Below, one piece after another: positions 1-6,223 of a stretch of 6,223 nt of DNA. Numbering within the stretch: position 1 is the stretch's first letter; each line of letters begins with the position of its first letter. The DNA is from Desulfuromonadaceae bacterium (GTDB lineage Bacteria; Desulfobacterota; Desulfuromonadia; Desulfuromonadales; Geopsychrobacteraceae). The notes beneath the pieces were generated by a model, which did no database searches, was not told where the DNA came from, and worked only from the letters and a program-made list of their open reading frames with translations. The translations under genes and the position numbers were made by a program. The DNA lies in the NCBI GenBank assembly GCA_030639985.1, contig DAOWKG010000054.1, positions 1 to 6,223 of the forward strand, written 5' to 3'.

Positions 1-2571
1 CAGCAGGAATATGGCGAGCCGCTGCAGGAGGATGGCGATGATGCCACCAAAACTGCGACCATGACGGTTCTGGGGATGGGGAAACTGGGGGGCCGGGAAC
101 TAAATTTCTCATCCGATATCGATTTGATTTATTGCTACTCTTCAACCCGTGGCGAAACGGTCGGTGGCAGCCGGGGGGAACAAATCAGCCTGCATCGGTA
201 TTTTGTCAAGTTAGCTGAGTTGATGACCCGAGCGCTGCATCAGGTTACGGCTGATGGTTTTGTGTTCCGGGTTGATACCGGGTTGCGCCCCGATGGTAAC
301 AATGGTGACTTGGCCGTTTCGATAAATGGTGCTGAAGCATATTACGAATCGTGGGGGCAGAGCTGGGAGCGGGCAGCATTGATAAAAGCCCGTCCGGTAG
401 CGGGTGATATTGCTTTGGGGACAGAACTGCTGCAACGGCTCAAACCGTTTATTTATCGCCGTTATCTCGATTTTGGCATGATTGAAGATATCAAGTTGAT
501 GAAGCAGAAAATTAACACCAGCTTGCGCCGGAAACAGGAGGGTGAGCGCAATCTTAAGTTGGGACATGGCGGGATTCGAGAAATTGAGTTTTTTATCCAG
601 ACCCAGCAACTGGTTAACGCTGGCACCAGACCGCAGTTGCAGCAACGTAATTCATTACAAATGTTGCAACTATTGCGGGATGAGGAACTTATTACCGCCG
701 CAGACCAACAATTGCTGGGGGATGCGTATCAATTTTTACGGATGGTTGAACATCGGATTCAGATAGTGCAGGAGCAACAGACCCATAATTTGCCGCAGCA
801 AGCCCACGACCTTGAACTTTTGTCACGCCGGAGCGGTTTTGTCGATTATAACGAATTTGCATTTGAACTGAAGCGCCATCGTAGCGCCGTCAGCACTATT
901 TTTAAGGATTTGTTTTATTCTGCTGAAGATGAAGAGTGCGAAGTCCGCCCAGAGGTTGCATTTATCTTTGATGCCGAATCTGACCCCGATCTGGTTAAAG
1001 ATGTCCTCGAAGAAAACGGTTTTACCAACCCCGATGCAGCTTACGATAGTTTGTCGATGTTGCGGGGCGATGATCTGGACATCCGTTTAACCCGGCGCGC
1101 GCGCCGAAGTTTGGAGAAAATAGCACCATTGGTGATGGGTGAGCTGCTCGATTCTCCCAATCCCGATCAGGCATTGAATAACTTCGATGCTTTTTTGCGC
1201 CGCATCAGGGCGAGATACTCATTTTTCTCGTTGTTGGTTGAAAATCCGGCAATTGTCAAACTGCTGATAGCTTTGTTTGGTTCGAGCCAATTGTTGTCGC
1301 GAATATTTATTCAGCGCCCCGAATTACTCGATACCATGGTTGGTTCCACCAGTGCGGTTGCCGAAAAGGATCTTTCCCAGTTGCAACTGGATCTGGCTGA
1401 GCAAATGGCGCTGGCCGAAGATTATGAATTGCAACTCGACGGGCTGCGACGCTTTCGTAATGAGGAATTTTTACGGATTGCCCTCAACGATCTGCACGGT
1501 GATATGCGGCAGGGTGTCGGTGCTAAACAGTTGTCGCTGTTGGCCGAAGTATGTCTGGCGCAGGCATGTAAAATGGCCCGACACGAATTGGTCGGTCGCT
1601 TTGGCGCCCCATTTGGTGACACCGATGCCAGCAATGAGCCGGAAACGGCTTTTGCAATTATCGGGATGGGAAAACTTGGTGGTCATGAGCTGAACTACCA
1701 TTCTGATCTCGATATTATTTTTATTTATGAGCAGGAGGGGAGAACGCAACCGCTGGCAGAGACCGATCCAAAGCGGTTTCGTCAAATCAGTAATCATGAA
1801 TATTTTGCTAAGCTGGCACAACGTATTATTACCGCTTTAACTCTGGTTACCCGCGAGGGGTCGGTCTACAAGATTGATACCCAGTTGCGTCCATCCGGGA
1901 ATCAAGGGCCATTGGTTACCAGCCTGGCAGCATTTGAGCGTTACCATCAAGAATCGGCGCAGCCGTGGGAACGGCAGGCGATGACCAAGGCACGGGTAGT
2001 ATATGCCTCGGTTCCATTTGCCGAGCAATTGCAGCGGGTGATTTCCAAATTAACCTTTGAGCGGCCGGTGCCAGAAAATCTTCAGGTTGAAATTTACCGG
2101 TTGCGGCAGCGGATGGAATTTGAAAACGCCAAAGAACGGGACGACCACTTTAATATCAAGACCGGGCGTGGCGGGATGGTTGATGTCGAATTTATCACCC
2201 AATACCTGCAATTGCTCCATGCCGACAAGATTGAGTTGTTAAGAAGGCAGAATACTGTTAACTTACTTGAAACTATGGTTAAAATGGCAATTTTGCCAGC
2301 GGAAGATGCCGATTTGTTGATCAGTGGCTATAAGTTTTTACGCCGGTTGGAAAACCGACTGCGTCTCCTTTATGATCAGTCGATGAATGAACTCTCAGCC
2401 CATAACCGAGGGTTTACGCGGGCGGCTCGCAGTTTAGGCTATGCTGGTCACGGATCACAGGCAGAGCGTGAATTCATTCAGGAATATCGTTTGGTTACAG
2501 GAAGTATCCGTAATCTGTTGGATAAATATCTCAACCCGGAAGCGGATCTTGCTGGAGGGCAGTTGCCATGA
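1..2571 (+). CDS. glnE: Bifunctional glutamine synthetase adenylyltransferase/adenylyl-removing enzyme GlnE (5' end missing)
   Basis: GlnE attaches AMP to a tyrosine of glutamine synthetase to silence it when nitrogen is plentiful, and removes the AMP by phosphorolysis when nitrogen is scarce; PII and glutamine control the balance. The frame is open from base 1, so the true start lies upstream; 856 residues are visible, against about 946 for the whole E. coli protein. Both halves of the duplicated enzyme are seen. The N-terminal adenylyl-removing half has GMGKLGGRELN followed by Asp39-x-Asp41, DTGLRPDGNNG (about 92-102) and GGIREIEF (190-197). The C-terminal adenylyl-transferase half has GMGKLGGHELN followed by Asp569-x-Asp571, DTQLRPSGNQG (626-636) and GGMVDVEF (724-731). 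Residue numbers count from the first visible codon. An ATG at base 61 lies just before the first motif but cannot be the real start, because it would remove most of the first domain. The stop overlaps the next gene's start. Identification is firm. Confidence 0.97.
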   Translation, partial: QQEYGEPLQEDGDDATKTATMTVLGMGKLGGRELNFSSDIDLIYCYSSTRGETVGGSRGEQISLHRYFVKLAELMTRALHQVTADGFVFRVDTGLRPDGNNGDLAVSINGAEAYYESWGQSWERAALIKARPVAGDIALGTELLQRLKPFIYRRYLDFGMIEDIKLMKQKINTSLRRKQEGERNLKLGHGGIREIEFFIQTQQLVNAGTRPQLQQRNSLQMLQLLRDEELITAADQQLLGDAYQFLRMVEHRIQIVQEQQTHNLPQQAHDLELLSRRSGFVDYNEFAFELKRHRSAVSTIFKDLFYSAEDEECEVRPEVAFIFDAESDPDLVKDVLEENGFTNPDAAYDSLSMLRGDDLDIRLTRRARRSLEKIAPLVMGELLDSPNPDQALNNFDAFLRRIRARYSFFSLLVENPAIVKLLIALFGSSQLLSRIFIQRPELLDTMVGSTSAVAEKDLSQLQLDLAEQMALAEDYELQLDGLRRFRNEEFLRIALNDLHGDMRQGVGAKQLSLLAEVCLAQACKMARHELVGRFGAPFGDTDASNEPETAFAIIGMGKLGGHELNYHSDLDIIFIYEQEGRTQPLAETDPKRFRQISNHEYFAKLAQRIITALTLVTREGSVYKIDTQLRPSGNQGPLVTSLAAFERYHQESAQPWERQAMTKARVVYASVPFAEQLQRVISKLTFERPVPENLQVEIYRLRQRMEFENAKERDDHFNIKTGRGGMVDVEFITQYLQLLHADKIELLRRQNTVNLLETMVKMAILPAEDADLLISGYKFLRRLENRLRLLYDQSMNELSAHNRGFTRAARSLGYAGHGSQAEREFIQEYRLVTGSIRNLLDKYLNPEADLAGGQLP
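2554..2558 (+). promoter_or_regulatory. Shine-Dalgarno site inside the glnE 3' end
   Basis: GGAGG lies nine bases before the ATG at 2568, within the last codons of glnE. It decides the start of the receiver-J-TPR gene. Together with the ATGA stop/start overlap (2568-2571), it suggests translational coupling: ribosomes finishing glnE can reinitiate directly. Confidence 0.8.
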
Positions 2572-4466
2572 ACAAAAAAATTCTGATTATTGATGACGAT
2601 CGAGAGTTGCGCGACTTTTTGCAGCAGGCTTTTTCGGCGGCAGGATTTCAGACTGAAACTGCTGATCGCGGTTCGATTGGCATGCGTAAACTGCTGACCG
2701 AAGAGTACCATCTGGTTTTAATCGATATCAATATGCCAGAAATTTCGGGGCCAAACATCTGTCGGGCGTTGCGTAAACACGATAGTACCAGTGAACTGCC
2801 GGTGGTGATGCTCACCTCGGTCTTTTATAGTCCCGAACAAGTAACCGAAGCTAAAAACGATTATGGGGTGACCGCGTTCCTCCTTAAACCTTTTACCGGT
2901 GGTGATTTGCAGAACTTGCTTGAGGGTATTTTTGCTGCGGATGGAACTATAAAGAAAAAAATTCAAGAGGGAATTCAGACCATTTCTGAATACACCATCC
3001 CATTGCAATTGCAGCAGTTGTATCGGGAAAAGGCTACCGGTTTGCTCCATCTGCAACGAGGGGATGCCAAAAAAGTTATCTATATTAAAGATGGCTACCC
3101 GATCTTTAGCCGTTCCAATGTCTTAAGCGAATGTCTCGGTCGGATGTTGGTTAAGGAAGGTGTTATTACGCAGGTTGATTGTGACCAATCGGTTGATCGC
3201 AGTAAAGAGTCCGGGCGTTTACAGGGTACCGTGCTGATTGAAATGGGGTTGTTGACCCCGCAGGAAACCCACGCGGCTCTGGTGCGGCAGGTGACCGAAA
3301 AGTTATTATCTACCTTTGCTTGGCGCAGTGGCACTTATCAGTTTGTTTCCCGTAAGGATTTCAAAAAAAATATTATCAAGATTAAACTGACTCCGGCAGC
3401 ACTGATTAGGCAAGGGATAAACCGATATTGGGTTCCAAAGCAGCTGGACGATTTTCTCTATCCTTTCGGCGGTGATTATTTAATGCAGGCGCGTAATCCG
3501 CTATATAGATTTCAGGATATCGAGCTGGGTAAACGTGGTGAGGCAATTTTTAAAGATTGTCGTGGGACAAAAACCATGCAGCAGGTTTTACAACAATACC
3601 CTTTGTCACGTCGGGAAGTGCAAAAAATATTGGCGGCATTGATAATTTCTGAAATGCTGGAACGTAGTATGGAACCGATAAAAGGTGTGGTTGACGATAC
3701 TGTCGATGGCGCGGAAACTGAAATTATCGACACCAAGCTACGCCGTAAAATCCTTGATGACTATAAGCGGATTATCGATTCTGATTACTTTGAAGCCCTC
3801 GGTCTCTCGCGGCAGTGTGGCACTGGTGAAGCACGGAAGGCCTATTATCGACTGGCAAAAGAATATCATCCGGATCGTTTTCTCGGTAATGATCTATCCA
3901 GTGAAATGAGTATTAAAATCAATGAGATGTTTAATTATATTACTCAGGCTTATACGGTTCTAAGTGATAAAGATGCCTGCGCCGGATATTTGGACGAGCT
4001 GGTTAGTGGAACCCGGAAATCAATTGATATTAATCAGGTGATCGAGGCGGAAACTTCCTATCAGGAAGGGCGGGCATTATTGCAAGTCCGCCGCTTCAAG
4101 GCGGCAGCCAAATTGTTACAGCGAGCGATTGAACTGAGCCCCGAAGAGTCAGAGTACATGACCTATTTTGCCTGGGCACAGTTTAAATCGGATCCCGAAA
4201 AAGTTTATATTCAGAATCAGGCAATGGAGGTGTTGCTGGCCTCACGGGAGCTTAATCCCAGCTTCGATTTGACCCATCTCTACCTTGGCCATGTCTATCA
4301 TGCACTGCAAAAAGATCGTCAGGCCGAGAAGTCATTTGAAATGGCAGTTCAAGCCAACCCCGATTGTACCGAAGCTTTGCGCGAACTGCGGTTGATCAAC
4401 CTGCGGCGGGAGCAGGTGCCACATTCGAAGGGGATGTTTAAAAAGTTTATGAAGAAGAAAGATTGA
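2568..4466 (+). CDS. Response regulator receiver-DUF4388-J domain-TPR fusion protein
   Basis: A 632-residue soluble protein with no signal peptide or membrane segment. Residues 1-120 are a CheY-type receiver: acidic pocket DDD at 9-11, phosphoacceptor Asp53 (LIDINMP), Thr83 and Lys107 (LLKPF), all present, so it should be phosphorylatable. Residues about 132-262 match the DUF4388/PATAN pattern (TGLLHL, then an IYIKDGYPIFS strand pair, then helices). Residues about 318-366 look like the winged-helix-like segment that often follows DUF4388 (inference). Residues 406-478 form a J domain with HPD at 434-436, so it could stimulate an Hsp70/DnaK ATPase; there is no Gly/Phe or zinc-finger region. Residues about 494-600 carry two clear TPRs and a degenerate one between them. 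The C-terminus is lysine-rich (KGMFKKFMKKKD). No classical output domain or cognate kinase is visible. It is probably an adaptor linking a phosphorylation signal to DnaK or a partner complex, but its real function is unknown. It is coupled to glnE by a 4-base overlap. Confidence 0.93.
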   Translation: MNKKILIIDDDRELRDFLQQAFSAAGFQTETADRGSIGMRKLLTEEYHLVLIDINMPEISGPNICRALRKHDSTSELPVVMLTSVFYSPEQVTEAKNDYGVTAFLLKPFTGGDLQNLLEGIFAADGTIKKKIQEGIQTISEYTIPLQLQQLYREKATGLLHLQRGDAKKVIYIKDGYPIFSRSNVLSECLGRMLVKEGVITQVDCDQSVDRSKESGRLQGTVLIEMGLLTPQETHAALVRQVTEKLLSTFAWRSGTYQFVSRKDFKKNIIKIKLTPAALIRQGINRYWVPKQLDDFLYPFGGDYLMQARNPLYRFQDIELGKRGEAIFKDCRGTKTMQQVLQQYPLSRREVQKILAALIISEMLERSMEPIKGVVDDTVDGAETEIIDTKLRRKILDDYKRIIDSDYFEALGLSRQCGTGEARKAYYRLAKEYHPDRFLGNDLSSEMSIKINEMFNYITQAYTVLSDKDACAGYLDELVSGTRKSIDINQVIEAETSYQEGRALLQVRRFKAAAKLLQRAIELSPEESEYMTYFAWAQFKSDPEKVYIQNQAMEVLLASRELNPSFDLTHLYLGHVYHALQKDRQAEKSFEMAVQANPDCTEALRELRLINLRREQVPHSKGMFKKFMKKKD

Positions 4467-4615
4467 TCACGGCAGCAATTGTTTTTGATTGAGAACCACC
4501 ATTCCCGTGTGACGCCGCCGAAGTAGAACCGCTGATTTGAGAAAAAGAGCGGCAAATGTTTGAGGCGTTAGCCGAGTTTTTGCTGTTCCTCAAAGCAGCT
4601 GTGGAACGTAGGGAC

Positions 4616-4630
4616 CCAGCCATCGGCTGG
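4616..4630. other. Short GC-rich hairpin within the repeat
   Basis: CCAGCC and GGCTGG pair perfectly around a three-base ATC loop. It lies inside the repeat-like block, has no T-tract, and is therefore not called a terminator. Confidence 0.6.
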
Positions 4631-4655
4631 CAAGGAGGTCGGGTGCCTTTTTCTG

Positions 4656-4687
4656 CTTACTCTTTTGTGGCACAACAAAAGAGTAAG
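4656..4687. other. Perfect 13-bp palindromic hairpin
   Basis: CTTACTCTTTTGT (4656-4668) and ACAAAAGAGTAAG (4675-4687) are exact reverse complements around a six-base GGCACA loop. It is the strongest stem in the window and sits midway between two convergent genes, so it could form in transcripts from either side. No T-tract follows it on either strand, so an ordinary intrinsic terminator role is not shown. The flanking GGTCGGGT and ACCC/GACC segments can lengthen the fold to 4637-4716. Confidence 0.85.
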
Positions 4688-4779
4688 GCGACGAGCGGGG
4701 GCGCAACCCTGCGACCTTGAAGTTTTCAAGCTATTACCTTGAACATGCGTAATGAGAACGATTACTAAAAATATAAGTC

Positions 4780-5478
4780 CTACTGTTGATCGTAGCTGTC
4801 GAACTTGTTGAAACGAATTATTGCAGCTAGCTCATCGCCGTACTCGGCACCAAGTTCGGAATAGCGGTCAAGCTTTGTCACCAGCTCAAAGGGGTTATTG
4901 GTTTCCATTTTAAGCTGCCGGAACTCTTTAAATGCATCTCCTCTAGCCAGGGTTCGGTAATAATCGCGGATAGAGTCCTCAACCGAGCCATATTTTTTTA
5001 TCCAGATAGTTTTATCTCCCCGTTTTTTCCCTGCTGCAATTCTTGGTTCATTGGCATTGAAAGACCAAACCCCGAAAACATTATTTGCTTCCCGGTAAAA
5101 ACGTGAAGTTGCCCAGGAACTTTCCAGCGCTGCCTGAGCAATGGCGATACTCTGTGGATGCGGTTTGAGAGCCATCAGCAGCTCAGCGTTGTCGGTTGCT
5201 CTGTATTCTTGCCGTAATGCTGCAAGCTTATCATTATCGCTAGCTGTTTCGATTGCTTCTGCCACTTGCTGATATTGCTGCATCAAATCGCCATAGATTT
5301 TAGTTACTGACGGGATTATAGCGGCTTTAAAGTCGGCCTTTTTTTTCGCTACACTTATCGTTGGAGCGGTTTTAGTTGGTTCCGCAAATTTTCCGAAATT
5401 GGGGTAGTAAGCTCTGACGGTAAAAAATACTAAAAAAATGATAGTTAATGCTGCAAATATGACTGCAAATTTCTTCAA
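4780..5478 (-). CDS. Membrane-anchored Bax-like glucosaminidase (GH73-type) domain protein
   Basis: A 232-residue protein predicted to cleave the glycan strands of peptidoglycan at N-acetylglucosamine, acting on the outer face of the inner membrane. Residues 1-4 are basic (MKK) and about 4-23 form one hydrophobic helix with no clear lipobox or signal peptidase site, so it is probably an N-terminal anchor. A Lys-rich linker and a helical segment (about 45-105) follow. The glucosaminidase core covers about 105-227: HPQSIAIAQAALESSW with likely catalytic Glu119, NNVFGVW (132-138), YGSVEDSIRDYY (163-174) and LDRYSELGAEYGDEL (203-217). This pattern matches the E. coli Bax family. The start is TTG (5476-5478), chosen for the AAAAGGA site seven bases upstream and because no ATG or GTG precedes the hydrophobic helix in frame. 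It lies 68 bases after ttcA on the same strand and is probably co-transcribed. The family is firm; the exact bond cut and biological role are inferred. Confidence 0.88.
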   Translation of the reverse strand: MKKFAVIFAALTIIFLVFFTVRAYYPNFGKFAEPTKTAPTISVAKKKADFKAAIIPSVTKIYGDLMQQYQQVAEAIETASDNDKLAALRQEYRATDNAELLMALKPHPQSIAIAQAALESSWATSRFYREANNVFGVWSFNANEPRIAAGKKRGDKTIWIKKYGSVEDSIRDYYRTLARGDAFKEFRQLKMETNNPFELVTKLDRYSELGAEYGDELAAIIRFNKFDSYDQQ

Positions 5479-5485
5479 CTGATTA

Positions 5486-5492
5486 TCCTTTT
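5486..5492 (-). promoter_or_regulatory. Shine-Dalgarno site for the TTG-started glucosaminidase gene
   Basis: On the minus strand AAAAGGA sits seven bases before the TTG at 5478-5476. The frame stays open upstream as far as the ttcA stop codon but offers no ATG, GTG or TTG, so this site supports the TTG as the start. Confidence 0.7.
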
Positions 5493-5546
5493 CACCGATA
5501 GTTTTAGGAGCTTTGTTGTCGATATTGTTATTTGTAGGGTCGATAA

Positions 5547-6223
5547 TTATTCCTTATCTGCACTTAAATTGCAATCGAGTAGATATCGAGGGTGGACGTT
5601 GCCGATAGCAGCAATCATGCTGTTTCTGATTTCGGGGATCTCTTTGGCAAGGTTGCTGATTAATTGTTTCATCTGCTGGCGCTTTTGATCTTCAGCGCTA
5701 ACTGCTGTACAGGCACAGTGGATAATGGGAAATTTTGTCTGGTCGCTATAGGTTTTGATTAGCGCTTCTTCGACGTAGACCAGGGGGCGAATAACGGTAA
5801 GTTTACCGCTGTCCGCCAGTAGTTTGGCACTCATCGCTGCCAGGGTGCCACCGAAAAACTGGTTCAGGAGGAGGGTCTCAATGAAGTCATCCAGATGATG
5901 TCCCAGGGCAATTTTATTACAGCCAAGTTTTTCTGCCTGAGTATGGAGCGTCCCACGTCTTAATCGGGCACAGAAGGCGCAATATGAAGAGCCGGGGCGA
6001 AGTTTATCCGCAATTATCTGGTAGCTGTTGGTTTTGGTCATTACATAGTTAAATTGGTGTTGTTGCAGGTGCTGCTCAATCAGCTCTTTGCGATAACCGG
6101 GAAAGCCAGCGTCAATATTGATAGCAACAAGTTCAAATTTTATTGGTGCTTTATGGCGCAATGCTTCGAGAATATGGAGCAGCACGTAGGAGTCTTTACC
6201 CCCCGATATCCCGACCGCGATGC
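5547..6223 (-). CDS. ttcA: tRNA 2-thiocytidine(32) synthetase TtcA (5' end missing)
   Basis: TtcA uses ATP to activate C32 of certain tRNAs and replaces its oxygen with sulfur, using an oxygen-sensitive [4Fe-4S] cluster; it acts in the cytoplasm. The frame runs off the window's right edge, leaving 224 visible residues. The first of them are IAVGISGGKDS, the ATP-binding PP-loop, so probably only a few dozen N-terminal residues are missing. The GTG at 6183-6185 is internal, not the start, because it falls after the PP-loop. Further family marks are IDAGFPGY, the Cys81-x-x-Cys84 pair in YCAFCARLRRG, and GHHLDDFIETLLLN with GHHLDD at 107-112. The third cluster-ligand region reads FPIIHCAC (Cys169 and Cys171), followed by the RQQMKQLI and NVHPRYLLD tail. 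The C-terminal arm is shorter than in the 311-residue E. coli enzyme. TilS is the main alternative PP-loop family, but the Cys motifs and the tail favour TtcA. It probably heads an operon with the glucosaminidase gene. Confidence 0.9.
   Translation of the reverse strand, partial: IAVGISGGKDSYVLLHILEALRHKAPIKFELVAINIDAGFPGYRKELIEQHLQQHQFNYVMTKTNSYQIIADKLRPGSSYCAFCARLRRGTLHTQAEKLGCNKIALGHHLDDFIETLLLNQFFGGTLAAMSAKLLADSGKLTVIRPLVYVEEALIKTYSDQTKFPIIHCACTAVSAEDQKRQQMKQLISNLAKEIPEIRNSMIAAIGNVHPRYLLDCNLSADKE

Larger units (their letters stand above)
4556..4716. repeat. Probable dispersed structured intergenic repeat (single copy in window)
   Basis: Several inverted repeats are packed into about 160 bases. 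TTTGAGG (4559-4565) pairs with CCTCAAA (4588-4594). CCAGCC (4616-4621) pairs with GGCTGG (4625-4630). GGTCGGGT (4637-4644) pairs with ACCC (4706-4709) plus GACC (4713-4716) around a three-base bulge, and encloses a perfect 13-bp hairpin. From memory, the layout (TTTGAG..., GAGTTTTTG, a GGGACCCAGCC-like block, GTGCCTTTT, then a long AT-rich palindrome starting CTTACT) resembles dispersed extragenic repeats of Geobacter/Pelobacter-type genomes. That family assignment is inference. The left edge is uncertain and may reach back to about 4525. A 54-codon frame (4556-4720) runs right through it, as happens with such repeats. Confidence 0.5.
4467..4779. other. Convergent intergenic region, 313 bases
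   Basis: This lies between the stop of the receiver-J-TPR gene on the plus strand and the stop of the glucosaminidase gene on the minus strand. It holds no convincing gene. It contains a repeat-like block with several inverted repeats (about 4556-4716), a short CTTGAA/TTCAAG hairpin (4716-4730) and a small GTAAT/ATTAC palindrome (4749-4765). Neither gene has a canonical intrinsic terminator here, since no stem is followed by a T-tract on either strand. The strong 13-bp stem at 4656-4687 may still help to end transcription from both sides. Confidence 0.8.

Noticed and set aside
61..63. ATG as the start of glnE
   Set aside because: The frame is open to base 1, and starting here would remove most of the first catalytic domain; the gene is simply cut by the window edge.
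1277..1693. 138-codon frame inside glnE on the same strand
   Set aside because: It overlaps a fully supported enzyme gene in another frame, and its translation is rich in Cys, Trp and Arg with no recognisable domain.
2574..2580. A7 run just after the start of the receiver gene as a phase-variation switch
   Set aside because: It simply encodes the Lys-Lys common at receiver-domain starts, is short, and the reading frame is intact.
4529..4552. CCGCT/AGCGG stem as terminator of the glnE operon
   Set aside because: Only five base pairs with a 14-base loop and no T-tract after it.
5518..5545. GTCGATA repeated at 5518-5524 and 5539-5545, 21 bases apart, between ttcA and the glucosaminidase gene
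   Set aside because: The two-helical-turn spacing is suggestive of a paired operator, but seven-base repeats in an AT-rich gap are easily due to chance and no promoter is recognisable nearby.
6183..6185. GTG as the start of ttcA
   Set aside because: It lies just after the PP-loop SGGKDS, which is encoded in the same frame upstream and is essential, so the gene continues past the window edge.

Overview
The window carries four protein genes in a convergent layout. Two lie on the plus strand (1-4466) and two on the minus strand (4780-6223), with a 313-base gene-free stretch between them. The outer genes, glnE on the left and ttcA on the right, are cut by the window edges. The best guess at the organism is a Gram-negative of the Desulfuromonadota (Geobacter/Pelobacter/Desulfuromonas type). 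This is inferred from the receiver-DUF4388-J-TPR protein, a domain mix typical of that group, from a short TtcA with a Cys-x-Cys third cysteine site, and from an intergenic palindromic repeat of a style remembered from those genomes. No ribosomal or other phylogenetic marker is present to confirm it.

Left part (1-4466): the 3' 856 codons of glnE, the bifunctional adenylylating/deadenylylating enzyme of glutamine synthetase, with both nucleotidyltransferase centres intact. Its stop codon overlaps the start of the next gene (ATGA at 2568-2571). That gene encodes a 632-residue protein made of a phosphoacceptor receiver domain, a DUF4388 (PATAN-type) region, a probable winged-helix-like segment, a J domain with an intact HPD motif, and C-terminal TPR repeats. 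The overlap implies co-transcription and translational coupling between nitrogen control and an orphan signalling/co-chaperone protein. This is the most interesting feature of the window.

Middle (4467-4779): the convergent intergenic stretch holds a group of inverted repeats (TTTGAGG/CCTCAAA, CCAGCC/GGCTGG and a perfect 13-bp stem) that looks like one copy of a dispersed structured repeat. A 54-codon open frame runs through it and is probably not a gene. A weak Fur-box-like palindrome lies near the right edge.

Right part (4780-6223, minus strand): ttcA, a tRNA C32 thiolase with PP-loop and Cys motifs, is followed after 68 bases by a membrane-anchored Bax-like glucosaminidase with a TTG start. 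The pair is probably co-transcribed, but no functional link between them is evident.

I see no CRISPR array, transposase, tRNA or rRNA. Apart from the fused signalling protein and the repeat, the region looks like ordinary chromosomal core.
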